Part shown: positions 1 through 7,228 of the stretch, one piece after another
How the letters are laid out: every line of letters starts with the position of its first letter
Numbering within the stretch: position 1 is the first letter of the stretch
Source: Methylobacterium sp. Leaf125
GTDB lineage: Bacteria > Pseudomonadota > Alphaproteobacteria > Rhizobiales > Beijerinckiaceae
Direction: 5' to 3'
Length of the DNA: 36,137 bases
Assembly: GCF_001423085.1 (NCBI RefSeq)
Contig: NZ_LMNU01000010.1
Location: 1-36,137, forward strand
Notes under the pieces: generated by a model
Told to the model about the DNA's origin: nothing
Seen by the model: the letters and a program-made list of their open reading frames with translations, nothing else
The model's database searches: none
Position numbers and translations under genes: made by a program

Positions 1-1
1 C

Positions 2-136
2 CAGGACCACAACACCCCCGACGCCATGTACGCCGAGGCCGGCCTCGACGCCGCCGGCATCCTCCAGACCGTCAGGGCCGCCCTGCCCGAACGGAAGGCG
101 CGCGGCGCCAAGCTCGTCAGCGTCGTCCAGAAGTAG
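2..136 (+). CDS. dxs: 1-deoxy-D-xylulose-5-phosphate synthase, C-terminal end (partial)
   Basis: Only the last 44 codons lie in the window. The frame runs from base 2 to a TAG at 134-136 and reads QDHNTPDAMYAEAGLDAAGI followed by a short basic tail ending SVVQK. The pattern QDH/D-x-P-x-x-MYAEAGLDA-x-GI is the usual C-terminus of alphaproteobacterial DXS, the thiamine-diphosphate enzyme that condenses pyruvate and glyceraldehyde 3-phosphate in the MEP isoprenoid pathway. Other transketolase-type enzymes end in related sequences, so the call depends on the MYAEAGLDA match alone. A strong hairpin follows 11 bases after the stop, so this is probably the end of its transcript. Confidence 0.68.
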   Translation, partial: QDHNTPDAMYAEAGLDAAGILQTVRAALPERKARGAKLVSVVQK

Positions 137-147
137 CGTCGTCCCGC

Positions 148-176
148 ACCCCGCGGAGCCCAGGGCTCCGCGGGGT
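148..176. terminator. Terminator between dxs and sodC
   Basis: Perfect 13-bp inverted repeat: ACCCCGCGGAGCC at 148-160 and GGCTCCGCGGGGT at 164-176, with a 3-base loop. It lies between two convergent genes (dxs stop at 136, sodC stop at 188) and could serve both strands. No T-tract follows, as is common in very GC-rich genomes. Confidence 0.8.
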
Positions 177-187
177 CGAACCGAGGC

Positions 188-751
188 TTACTTGATCACC
201 GCGCAGGCGATGCGGGCGCCGGCACCGCCGATGGGCTGCGTGGTGTGATCGTCCTCGTTGGCGTGGATGATCAGGGCCGAGCCGTCACCGTCCTTGAGAG
301 CGCCCTCGCCGGTCAGCGGCGTCTCGCTCGACACCTCCGCGTTCACCGATCCGTCGGCATTGGCGAAGACGTTCGGCAGGTCGCCCTCGTCCGGACCCTC
401 CGGATTGAGCAGGCCGTGCTTGCTCTGGTCGTGGTTCACGTGGGCCTTCGACTTCTCGAACTTCGCGGTGTCCGAGCAATCGCCCACGGCGTGGAAGTGG
501 ATGCCGTGCCAGCCGGGGGGCAGGCCGCCGGGCTGGATCGTCACGCGCATGACCAGGGAACTCGCGCCGTCACGGATCATGATCTTGCCGATGGGCTCGC
601 CCTTCCCGTTCTGAATCGGGCTCTCGAAGGTCTGCGGGGCCGCGGGGGGCGCTGCCTCCGCGGGCGCCGCCGGGGCGGTCTGCGCGAGGGCCGCCTGGGC
701 GGCGAAGGCCGTGCTGGCCGCAAGGGCAAGGACCGACGGAAGTCGTCTCAT
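188..751 (-). CDS. sodC: Periplasmic Cu,Zn superoxide dismutase
   Basis: A 187-aa exported enzyme that dismutates superoxide to oxygen and peroxide in the periplasm. The start at 751 is chosen because a signal peptide begins there (MRRLPSVLALAASTAFA, cleavage near ALA-Q at 23-24) and an AGGAGAG-type ribosome site lies just upstream. The signature HGIHFHAVGDC gives copper ligands His85 and His87 and disulfide Cys92. His104 (AHVN) is the likely bridging histidine, His112 (KHG) a zinc ligand, His163 (IIHANEDD) the last copper ligand, and the ending ARIACAVIK supplies the active-site Arg180 and Cys183. Oddity: the family segment GPHAGDLPN reads GPDEGDLPN here, so the histidine expected at 121 is Asp. 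A Pro/Ala-rich linker occupies about residues 25-40. It is convergent with dxs and divergent from the next gene. Confidence 0.93.
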   Translation of the reverse strand: MRRLPSVLALAASTAFAAQAALAQTAPAAPAEAAPPAAPQTFESPIQNGKGEPIGKIMIRDGASSLVMRVTIQPGGLPPGWHGIHFHAVGDCSDTAKFEKSKAHVNHDQSKHGLLNPEGPDEGDLPNVFANADGSVNAEVSSETPLTGEGALKDGDGSALIIHANEDDHTTQPIGGAGARIACAVIK

Positions 752-1080
752 GAAATGGCTCTCCTCTCCACGCCGGATACGCCGGTGGAGCGTCAACGAA
801 GATGGTCGCGGGGCGCTCCACGGCAATGCCGGGCGGCCCGACCTTTCCCATGCCTGGACCGGTGAGGCCAGATGCCGGACCCCCGGGCCGGCGCGAACAG
901 CTGTGTCCTGCGGCACCCGGATGGTTGCGGTCCGTGGACGAACTCTTAAGGTTTCGCTAAGTTTCCCGTCACGGGGCCAATCTCGGCGCCCGATTCACCA
1001 AGTCTCCGCTGGTGGATGGGCCGCAGATCTTGGCGCGGCATTAACATTGACTGCAGCGTAAGACTCGTTGGGAGGTTCCC
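752..1080. promoter_or_regulatory. Divergent promoter region sodC / exported protein
   Basis: This 329-bp gap separates the sodC start (751, minus) from the exported-protein start (1081, plus), so it must carry both promoters. It contains a relatively AT-rich stretch around 940-965 (CTCTTAAGGTTTCGCTAAG). A GGGAGG ribosome site lies at about 1070-1075, just before the ATG at 1081. No convincing -35/-10 pair or operator was identified. Long frames crossing it look like high-GC shadows. Confidence 0.35.
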
Positions 1081-1674
1081 ATGACGTTCGCCGCCCCTCG
1101 CCGCCTCGGGTTCCTCGCTCTGGTGCTGGGTCTCCTGCCCGCCCTGGCCCACGCGCAGACGCCGCCGTCATCCGCATCCGGCCGGACCTGGACCGACCCA
1201 CCACCCCGGGGGACCGCCGAGTCCACATCCCCGGTCACCACGCCCGCGGCGACCCCGGAGGCGCCCAAGCCGTCGGCGGCGCCTGCCGAAACCCGGCGCT
1301 CGACGCATGCGGCGGTCCGGACGCCGAAGAGCGCGCGCGAGACGCGTGCGCGTGGGAATACCGAAGCACGCGTTCGGGTCGCGCGCCCGGCGGCGTCCCC
1401 GTCGCGTCGTCCTGCCGTCCGGACGGTGGCGCGGGTCCAGGAGCACCGGGACCCCGTCGTCCGGCGCGTGATGACGCGGCCGCCGGTGATTCGCTACAGC
1501 TACGGCGTCGTCCCGGAATCGACCGGTCCGTTCGTGTACGAGGACGACCGGGCCCGCCGGATCCGCCAGGCCCAGGAGGCCGGCTACCTCGTGGTGCGGT
1601 CCCGCAGCGTCGAGTTCCCCGATGGCCGGCGCCTGCGCACCTATCGCCCCTACGAGGAGGAGAGCGAGGACTAG
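1081..1674 (+). CDS. Exported Pro/Arg-rich protein of unknown function
   Basis: A 197-aa protein with a clear signal peptide (MTFAAPRRLGFLALVLGLLP, cleavage at about ALAHA-Q, residue 25) and a GGGAGG ribosome site directly upstream. Residues about 27-115 are low complexity, rich in Pro, Thr, Ser, Ala and Arg, and look disordered. The last 80 residues are more ordered and include RPPVIRYSYGVVPESTGPFV and a basic/acidic tail YRPYEEESED. I recognise no domain. The exported, disordered-plus-small-domain layout suggests an envelope or periplasmic protein, but its role is not inferable. It ends at a strong bidirectional terminator. Confidence 0.7.
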   Translation: MTFAAPRRLGFLALVLGLLPALAHAQTPPSSASGRTWTDPPPRGTAESTSPVTTPAATPEAPKPSAAPAETRRSTHAAVRTPKSARETRARGNTEARVRVARPAASPSRRPAVRTVARVQEHRDPVVRRVMTRPPVIRYSYGVVPESTGPFVYEDDRARRIRQAQEAGYLVVRSRSVEFPDGRRLRTYRPYEEESED

Positions 1675-1698
1675 GACTCGCTCGGCGCCGCAAACGAA

Positions 1699-1725
1699 AA
1701 CCCCGCCGGGGGGACCGGCGGGGTT
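1699..1725. terminator. Bidirectional terminator
   Basis: Perfect 11-bp stem: AACCCCGCCGG at 1699-1709 and CCGGCGGGGTT at 1715-1725, with a 5-base loop, flanked by A-rich bases (GAAAA) on the left. It lies between convergent genes ending at 1674 (plus) and 1756 (minus). Confidence 0.8.
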
Positions 1726-1755
1726 GGGGTCGTCGTGCGATCGAGGGTCTGCGGA

Positions 1756-1989
1756 TCAGCGCAGGCGGCCGGGCCGGGCCGGCTCGAACACGATGCGGCG
1801 GTGGAAGGCGCACCAGCTCTTGCCGTCGGGCGCCGGGGCGCCGCAGCAGACGGCGCGGTCGTTGGGCTCGCCGATGATGAATTTGCACACGAAGGCACCG
1901 GACTGCGCGAACGGCACCCGCAGCTCGGCGGAGGGCTCGGCGATGGCATCGGCCTCGCCGACCTGTGACATGCGGACAAGCTGGTTCAT
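1756..1989 (-). CDS. Small protein with GcrA-like C-terminal Cys/His motif
   Basis: A 77-aa protein starting at MNQLVRMSQVGE; a second possible start lies at 1971. The C-terminal half reads CKFIIGEPNDRAVCCG, then a short loop, then WCAFHRRIVFEP. This arrangement of cysteines and a histidine (CK-x2-IG-x-P ... C-C-G ... C-x-x-H) resembles the C-terminal segment of GcrA-type cell-cycle regulators (CKWPIGDP ... FCG ... YC-x-x-H). The DNA-binding N-terminal helix-turn-helix of GcrA is absent. It may therefore be a stand-alone zinc-binding module, perhaps a protein-interaction factor. The ribosome site is weak. The function is not known; similarity to GcrA is by eye. Confidence 0.6.
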   Translation of the reverse strand: MNQLVRMSQVGEADAIAEPSAELRVPFAQSGAFVCKFIIGEPNDRAVCCGAPAPDGKSWCAFHRRIVFEPARPGRLR

Positions 1990-2445
1990 GGATCGGATGA
2001 CTCGCGGACTGGCTTTCGCGGGCGGGGCCCAGCGGAGTGTGACGGATCGGGAGCGTGTCGCCTTCGGGAGGGCCTCTCCCCTGCATGGACACAGCGGGCG
2101 ACCCGCGGACATGAATGGGAAGAATCGCGGACCTTGAGCAGGTCGGAAGCGCGGCCAAACCGGACGCGACAGCGTCATGATGCTGTTATATCTGGGGTTT
2201 GCCCCTCGGCAAACAAGTGCTGACGCATGCGTGTGTTGCAGCGCACAGGTTTCGGGCCGCTTGCTTAAGGGGCTCCAGGCTGCTTCGGCGGCCATTACGA
2301 ATCACAGATGGGTTTCATCCCGGCCAATGCCAGGAGGCTCGTGGCTGTCATCGTCCTGAGACAGGACCGTCATACAGCCGGGATGTGCGGGGATCGTGCC
2401 GGGATCGACCCGCCGCGGCGATCGCCCTGTCGGGAGACCCCAATC
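1990..2445. promoter_or_regulatory. Upstream region of the phosphate transporter
   Basis: A 456-bp region without a credible gene. It holds a small perfect hairpin at 2197-2214 (GTTTGCC, loop CCTC, GGCAAAC) and a Pho-box-like direct repeat at 2345-2373, annotated separately. The plus-strand frame of the transporter stays open upstream to 2308, but the residues there are Arg/Pro-rich and unlike the family, so it is treated as leader. Confidence 0.4.
2345..2373 (+). promoter_or_regulatory. Putative Pho box (PhoB-binding site)
   Basis: Three 7-mers recur with an exact 11-bp period: CTGTCAT at 2345, CTGAGAC at 2356 and CCGTCAT at 2367. The PhoB consensus is CTGTCAT-N4-CTGTCAT; the first unit is perfect, the third matches 6 of 7 and the middle 4 of 7. 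The site is 73 bp upstream of the phosphate transporter start, where activation by phosphate limitation would make sense. Confidence 0.55.
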
Positions 2446-4098
2446 ATGGCCGAAATCATGGCTGATGCGATCGCCCCCGGACTTCGCCCAGCGCCGCAGG
2501 CGGAGCCGGGCCGCCGCCCCGGCCCGAACCTCGACGGCAGCATCCACGTCTCGGGACTCGTGGCCTTCGCCCTCGTCCTCCTGGGCGGCCTCGCCTATGC
2601 GGGCTACAGCCTGGTCCACGACATGAACGCGGTCGGCGAGACGCCGCTCGCGATCGGGGCCTTCGCCCTCCTGGCCCTGGCCCTCCTGATCGCCCTGGCC
2701 TTCGAGTTCGTGAACGGCTTCCACGACACCGCCAACGCGGTGGCGACGGTGATCTACACCCACGCGCTGCCGCCGGTGGTGGCGGTGATCTGGTCCGGCG
2801 CCTTCAACTTCCTCGGCGTCATGCTGTCCTCCGGCGCGGTGGCCTACGCCATCGTCACCCTGCTGCCGGTGGAGCTGATCCTGCAGGTCGGCTCCTCCGC
2901 CGGCTACGCGATGATCTTCGCGCTGCTGATCGCCGCGATCCTGTGGAACCTCGGCACCTGGGCGCTGGGCCTGCCGAACTCCTCCTCCCACGCCCTGATC
3001 GGCTCGGTCATCGGCGTCGGCCTCGCCAACCAGCTGATGGCGCCCGAGGGCCAGGGCACCTCCGGCGTCGAGTGGGGACAGGCCGTGAAGGTGCTGGAGG
3101 GGCTGCTGTTCTCCCCCGTCCTCGGCTTCGTCCTGGCCGCCCTGCTGCTGCTGCTCATGAAGGCGGTGGTCCGGCGCCGGGACCTCTACGAGGCCCCCGC
3201 GGGCGAGGCCCCGCCCCCGCTCTGGATCCGCGGCCTCCTCATCCTCACCTGCACCCTGGTGTCGTTCTTCCACGGCGGCAACGACGGCCAGAAGGGCATG
3301 GGCCTGATCATGCTGATCCTGATCGGCGCCGCCCCCACCGCCTATGCCCTGAACCGCACCATGTCGGACGACATGACGCCGGTCTTCGTGCAGCAGTCGC
3401 GGGACGCCAGCGCGGTGTTCGCCGCCCGGGCCGCGGGCGCGGCCCGTCCCGATGCCGCGGCTGCCCGCGGGCAGGTCAGCGAGGCCCTGCGCACCAAGGC
3501 GCTGAACACCCCCGCCGTCTACGCGGCGCTGGCTGCCCTCTCGGACGACATCGCCGCCTCGGTGCAGCGCCACGGTACGATCCGCCAGGTGCCGGCCGCC
3601 GCGACCCCCAACCTGCGCAACGACATGTACCTCGCCGCCGACGCGGTGCGGCTGCTGCCGGCCGCCGGCGCCGGCTTCCCGGAGGCCGAGGCCAAGACCC
3701 TCAAGGCCTACGAGGGCCTGCTCAACGACGGCACCCGCTACATCCCCACCTGGGTGAAGGTCTGCGTCGCCCTCGCCCTCGGCCTCGGCACCATGGTGGG
3801 CTGGAAGCGGATCGTCGTCACGGTGGGCGAGCGGATCGGCAAGACCCACCTCACCTACGCCCAGGGCGCCTCGGCCGAGATGGTGGCCGCCGGCACCATC
3901 GGGCTGGCCGAGCTCTACGGCCTGCCCGTCTCCACCACCCATATCCTGTCGAGCGGCGTCGCCGGCACCATGGCGGCCAACGGCTCGGGCCTGCAGGTCG
4001 CCACCGTGCGCAACATGGCGCTCGCCTGGGTGCTGACCCTGCCGGCGGCCATCACCCTGGCGGGCGGATTGTTCTTCATCCTGCGGCACCTGTTCTGA
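2446..4098 (+). CDS. pit: PiT-family inorganic phosphate transporter
   Basis: A 550-aa inner-membrane protein that imports phosphate (as a metal-phosphate or by cation symport). The start at 2446 (MAEIMADAIAPG) follows a GGGAG site. Both halves carry the duplicated PiT signature: FVNGFHDTANAVAT at about residues 88-101 and FFHGGNDGQKGMGLIM at about 275-290. Additional family motifs are GLPNSSSHALIGSVIG in the first half and GLPVSTTHILSSGVAG in the second. About ten hydrophobic segments are visible. A long Ala-rich hydrophilic region (about residues 310-445) separates the two halves, making it longer than the shortest PiT members. It stands alone, with a Pho-box-like site in front. Confidence 0.93.
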   Translation: MAEIMADAIAPGLRPAPQAEPGRRPGPNLDGSIHVSGLVAFALVLLGGLAYAGYSLVHDMNAVGETPLAIGAFALLALALLIALAFEFVNGFHDTANAVATVIYTHALPPVVAVIWSGAFNFLGVMLSSGAVAYAIVTLLPVELILQVGSSAGYAMIFALLIAAILWNLGTWALGLPNSSSHALIGSVIGVGLANQLMAPEGQGTSGVEWGQAVKVLEGLLFSPVLGFVLAALLLLLMKAVVRRRDLYEAPAGEAPPPLWIRGLLILTCTLVSFFHGGNDGQKGMGLIMLILIGAAPTAYALNRTMSDDMTPVFVQQSRDASAVFAARAAGAARPDAAAARGQVSEALRTKALNTPAVYAALAALSDDIAASVQRHGTIRQVPAAATPNLRNDMYLAADAVRLLPAAGAGFPEAEAKTLKAYEGLLNDGTRYIPTWVKVCVALALGLGTMVGWKRIVVTVGERIGKTHLTYAQGASAEMVAAGTIGLAELYGLPVSTTHILSSGVAGTMAANGSGLQVATVRNMALAWVLTLPAAITLAGGLFFILRHLF

Positions 4099-4792
4099 GG
4101 ACAGGTGCGTCCCGCCCTCCCGGTCGCGCGGCGGGCGGATGGATGGGAGGGGCGGATGCCCGTCGGGGGATGGAAGCGGGCGGAGGGCTCGTCCCCCCTC
4201 CGGCGCCGCCTCCCGCGTGGCCGGAGCCGGCAGGGCCCCGCTTTCTTGAGGTCGCGCGGCGCTGCGTGTAGGTCGGGGACAGGCTCGATCCGGTTCGGAC
4301 GGCCGCCAGGGACTCCATGCGCGTCTTCGTCACCGACACCGCCGGCCTGATCGGCGACCCTCTCGCACGGCCCCTCCTCGCGGCGGACCACCCGGTCACG
4401 GGCCCTGACGGCGTCAGCGACGATGGCGGCGTCACCCGCATGCGCGCGCGCCGCGCCGGCCGCGTCTGCACGTCCGATAGCGTGGGAACGCCTGCGGGGT
4501 GTCACCGCCTGGTCGCCTGCGCCGGCTCGGCCCCCGGCGGCACCCTGCCCGGCCGTTCCCGCGCGTTCGACCCCCTCCTCGCGAGGCCGCCGACCCGCGA
4601 CGCCGCCCCTCGCGGGGCCTGAATGCCCTCACCCGTCCCGCCTGCGTTCCCCCCCGCCTGCGTTCCCCGCGCGTCCGCTCCGCCCGGCGCCGCGATGCCG
4701 CCACAAGCCACGAGCCCGATGACCTCCAGACCCCTTCCGCCGCGGCGCCGCCCCCGCTCCGGTCCGATCCGCCGCCGTCCGGGGCACCGGCC
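4099..4792. other. Long gene-poor gap with a decayed gene start
   Basis: Between the phosphate transporter and the ABC permease there is almost 700 bp with no intact gene. It contains an epimerase-like remnant at 4317-4450 (annotated separately). The frame in register with the downstream permease is open from 4499, but its translation before 4793 is Pro/Arg-rich and unlike the family. No hairpin terminator or RNA gene was recognised. Confidence 0.5.
4317..4450 (+). pseudogene. Remnant of an NAD-dependent sugar-nucleotide epimerase
   Basis: The reading frame begins MRVFVTDTAGLIGDPLARPL and continues LAADHPVTGPDGVSDD. This parallels the N-terminal Rossmann segment of UDP-glucuronate 4-epimerase-type proteins (MRVLVTGTAGFIG-x-HLA-x-RLL-x-x-GH-x-VTGLDG). 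The dinucleotide-binding GxxGxxG has become D-x-x-G-x-x-G, and similarity ends after about 45 residues. The frame then continues in unrelated low-complexity sequence to 4622. The most economical reading is a truncated, decaying gene copy. A family function for the residual peptide is very unlikely. Confidence 0.55.
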
Positions 4793-5545
4793 ATGATGGC
4801 CCTGCGCTCCACCGCCCTGGCGGCGGCCGGGCTCCTCGCCTTCCTGCTGTTCTGGGAGGCGATGCCGCGCCTCGGCCTGATCAACCCGGCCTTCCTGCCG
4901 CCGCCGAGCACGATCCCGGCCGCCTTCCTCAACGAGGTGCGCCTCGGCGTCTGGGGCGAGGCGGTTCTGTCGAGCCTCAGCCACTACGTGACCGGCCTCT
5001 GCGTCGGCGCGGGGGCGGGCATCGCGCTCGGTCTCCTCAGCGGCATGTTCCGCGGATTCGAAGCGGCGACCGCCTGGATCGTGCGCCTGCTGCGGCCGAT
5101 TCCCGGTCTGGCCTGGGTGCCGTTCGCCATCATCTGGTTCGGCGTCCAGCCGGAGGCCGCCGTCTTCATCATCGCCATCGGCGTGTTCTGGATCGTGTTC
5201 TTCGCGACGCAGGGGGCGGTGCGCGGGGTCGACCGCGACCTGATCGAGGTGGCCCAGGCCTTCGGCTTCGGCTCGCCCTGGTCCCGGCTCACCAAGATCC
5301 TGCTCCCGGCCGCGACCCCGGGCATCCTCGTGGGCCTGCGCACGGCCCTGGGCCAGGCCTGGATGGCGGTGGTGGCCGCCGAGATCTTCGGCGTGCCCGG
5401 CGTCGGCGCCCGGATGATGCAGGCCTCGAGCCTGCTCTCCACCGACATCGTCGTCGTCTACATGCTCACCATGGCCGCCCTCTACGGCCTGTTCGACACG
5501 GCCTTCGTCGCCCTCCAGGGGTGGCTCCTACGGTGGCGCGCCTGA
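4793..5545 (+). CDS. NitT/TauT-family ABC transporter permease
   Basis: A 250-aa inner-membrane permease of the nitrate/taurine/alkanesulfonate class. The start is the first of two adjacent ATGs (4793, 4796), where hydrophobic sequence begins. About six membrane segments are visible. The cytoplasmic coupling (EAA) loop is at about residues 145-185: GVDRDLIEVAQAFGFGSPWS ... LLPAATPGILVGLRTALGQAW. PPPSTIPAAF near the N-terminus is also typical. The ATPase gene follows after 1 base. No periplasmic binding protein is adjacent, and the upstream 700 bp is decayed, so the substrate (sulfonate, nitrate, pyrimidine precursor, other) cannot be named. Confidence 0.88.
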   Translation: MMALRSTALAAAGLLAFLLFWEAMPRLGLINPAFLPPPSTIPAAFLNEVRLGVWGEAVLSSLSHYVTGLCVGAGAGIALGLLSGMFRGFEAATAWIVRLLRPIPGLAWVPFAIIWFGVQPEAAVFIIAIGVFWIVFFATQGAVRGVDRDLIEVAQAFGFGSPWSRLTKILLPAATPGILVGLRTALGQAWMAVVAAEIFGVPGVGARMMQASSLLSTDIVVVYMLTMAALYGLFDTAFVALQGWLLRWRA

Positions 5546-5546
5546 G

Positions 5547-6305
5547 ATGTCCGACCCGATCATTTCCATCGCGGGCCTGAGCCTCGCCTACGAGCGCGCC
5601 GGCACCCGGACCGTCATCCTGCAGGACCTCGACCTCGACGTGGTCCGCGGCGAGTTCCTCGTCATCGTCGGCGAATCCGGCGTCGGCAAGTCCACGGTCC
5701 TGCGGGTGCTGATCGGGCTGGCCGAGCCGAGCGCCGGCACCGTGCGCCTCCAGGCCCGCCCCGACTGCCGCACGCCCATGGCCCTGGTCTTCCAGGATGC
5801 GCGGCTGCTGCCCTGGCGCCGGGTCATCGCCAACGTGGCCTTCGGGCTCGAGGGCAGCGGCCTGTCCAAGGCCGAGCGCCTGGCCAAGGCGCAGGCGATG
5901 CTCGACCTCGTGGGACTCGGCGATCTCGGCCAGCGCTGGCCGCACCAGCTCTCCGGCGGCCAGCGCCAACGCGTCGCCATCGCCCGGGCGCTCGCCGTCG
6001 ACCCGGACGTGCTCCTCATGGACGAGCCGTTCTCGGCGCTCGACAGCTTCACCCGCGAGGGGCTGCAGGACGAATTGCAGCGCATCCAGGCGGCGACGGG
6101 CAAGACCATCCTGTTCGTCACCCACGACATCGACGAGGCCGTGACTCTCGCCGACCGGGTCGTCGTGCTCGCCGGCAGCCCCGGCCGGCTGGCGGCCGAG
6201 ATGCCCGTGACGGTGCCCCGGCCCCGCCGCCGCCGCGACGCCGCCCTGCAGGAGGCGGCCCGGCAATTGCGGATGGAACTGTCGAACCGCTCGGCGGAGC
6301 TCTGA
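5547..6305 (+). CDS. NitT/TauT-family ABC transporter ATP-binding protein
   Basis: A 252-aa cytoplasmic ATPase that would power the preceding permease. Walker A is GESGVGKST (42-50), the Q-loop is VFQDARLLPW, the signature is LSGGQRQRV (about 135-143), Walker B with D-loop is LLMDEPFSALD (about 156-166) and the H-loop is VTHDIDEAV. These short spacings and the LLPW after the Q-loop are typical of SsuB/TauB/NrtD proteins. The start is 1 base after the permease stop, indicating co-transcription and coupled translation. The complex lacks a neighbouring substrate-binding protein here. Confidence 0.9.
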   Translation: MSDPIISIAGLSLAYERAGTRTVILQDLDLDVVRGEFLVIVGESGVGKSTVLRVLIGLAEPSAGTVRLQARPDCRTPMALVFQDARLLPWRRVIANVAFGLEGSGLSKAERLAKAQAMLDLVGLGDLGQRWPHQLSGGQRQRVAIARALAVDPDVLLMDEPFSALDSFTREGLQDELQRIQAATGKTILFVTHDIDEAVTLADRVVVLAGSPGRLAAEMPVTVPRPRRRRDAALQEAARQLRMELSNRSAEL

Positions 6306-6417
6306 GGCGACGGGGCGAACGCCGGGTGCGAAAAGGGTCGCGGGCGCGGCCGTTGCCATCGGTCGCCCGGCGCTCTACCCCGCTGGGAGACACCCGTTCG
6401 CTTCGAGGATCAGGCCG

Positions 6418-6636
6418 ATGCGCCGCCGCACCCGCTCGCTGATCGGCACGATCGTGATGCTGGCCTTCATCATCATCTACGCGCCGCTGGCTATGGCGCT
6501 GGCCGACAGCCGGATCTCCGAGACCCCGGCGCCCGTGCAGGCGGTGCTCTATGCCCTGCTCGGCATCGCCTGGATCTTCCCGCTGATGCCGCTGATCAGC
6601 TGGATGGGCAGGAACGACGCCGAGGATCGGGGCTGA
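6418..6636 (+). CDS. DUF2842 family small membrane protein
   Basis: A 72-aa protein with two hydrophobic helices (about residues 9-29, IGTIVMLAFIIIYAPLAMAL, and 40-62, QAVLYALLGIAWIFPLMPLI), basic at the N-terminus. The pattern RRRTRSLIGT, IIIYA and GIAWIFPLMPLI-WM is what I associate with DUF2842, a family of small alphaproteobacterial membrane proteins of unknown function. A GAGGA ribosome site lies about 10 bases upstream. It is a single gene downstream of the ABC genes with a 112-bp gap. Confidence 0.8.
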   Translation: MRRRTRSLIGTIVMLAFIIIYAPLAMALADSRISETPAPVQAVLYALLGIAWIFPLMPLISWMGRNDAEDRG

Positions 6637-6759
6637 CGGCGCGGGACCCGGGGAGAACCCCCGGACCGGCCAGAAAACGTCGTCCGGCGTCGGGTTTTCG
6701 CCGCACTCGCGCGCCAGACACGCGCCGTGTCATTCGTTAAAAGGCCGTCGTCCCGCTCA

Positions 6760-7176
6760 ATGCCACGCCTGTGCACGCCCTCGCTTCTGCTCGGCCTCGC
6801 GATCCTGTCGGCCCTCCCCCTCCTGGCGGTGCGTCCGGCGCAGGCGCAAGGGGCGCCCCGCTCGGTCTCCGACTGTGAGCGCCTGAAGAACGACCTCGCC
6901 TACAACCAGTGCCTCGCCATGTTCGGCCCGGCCGCCAAGAACGTCGCCGGCGGCGTGTCCGCCGGTGCCGCCACGGCCTCGGCCGAGGTCGCCAACGCGC
7001 TGGCGGCGATCCCCCAGAGCCTCGCCGCGAGCGCCGCGGCGACGGGGGCGGCAATCGCCTCCATCGGTCATCGCACGCGGCGCGGGCGCCATGCCCGCCA
7101 CGGCCGTCAGAGCGCCAGCTTCGCCATCGCGGGCGGCGAGAGCCGTTCCTATCGCCGCCACCGCCGCCGGCGCTGA
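6760..7176 (+). CDS. Small exported protein with Arg/His-rich C-terminus
   Basis: A 138-aa protein beginning MPRLCTPSLLLGLAILSALP, a signal peptide with cleavage at about AQA-Q (residue 30). An upstream GTG at 6727 is possible but adds only polar residues before the signal. The mature part starts with SDCERLKNDLAYNQCLAMFG, which pairs two cysteines in a short helix, then an Ala/Gly-rich segment. It ends in a strongly basic tail (RRGRHARHGR ... SYRRHRRRR). I do not recognise a named domain. The basic tail could contact nucleic acid, LPS or polysaccharide, but that is guesswork. Confidence 0.6.
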   Translation: MPRLCTPSLLLGLAILSALPLLAVRPAQAQGAPRSVSDCERLKNDLAYNQCLAMFGPAAKNVAGGVSAGAATASAEVANALAAIPQSLAASAAATGAAIASIGHRTRRGRHARHGRQSASFAIAGGESRSYRRHRRRR

Positions 7177-7228
7177 GCGCGCCGCCGGCGACAACGGTGC
7201 GCCGCCCTCTGCGCCGGCGCCGAGCGCG

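Noticed and set aside
2197..2214. Hairpin GTTTGCC/GGCAAAC as a terminator or riboswitch
   Set aside because: A single 7-bp stem without T-run or recognisable aptamer features; mentioned only as part of the leader region.
2302..4089. Minus-strand frame of 595 codons opposite the phosphate transporter
   Set aside because: Translation is Gly/Gln/His/Asp-rich without motifs, while the plus-strand frame has duplicated PiT signatures.
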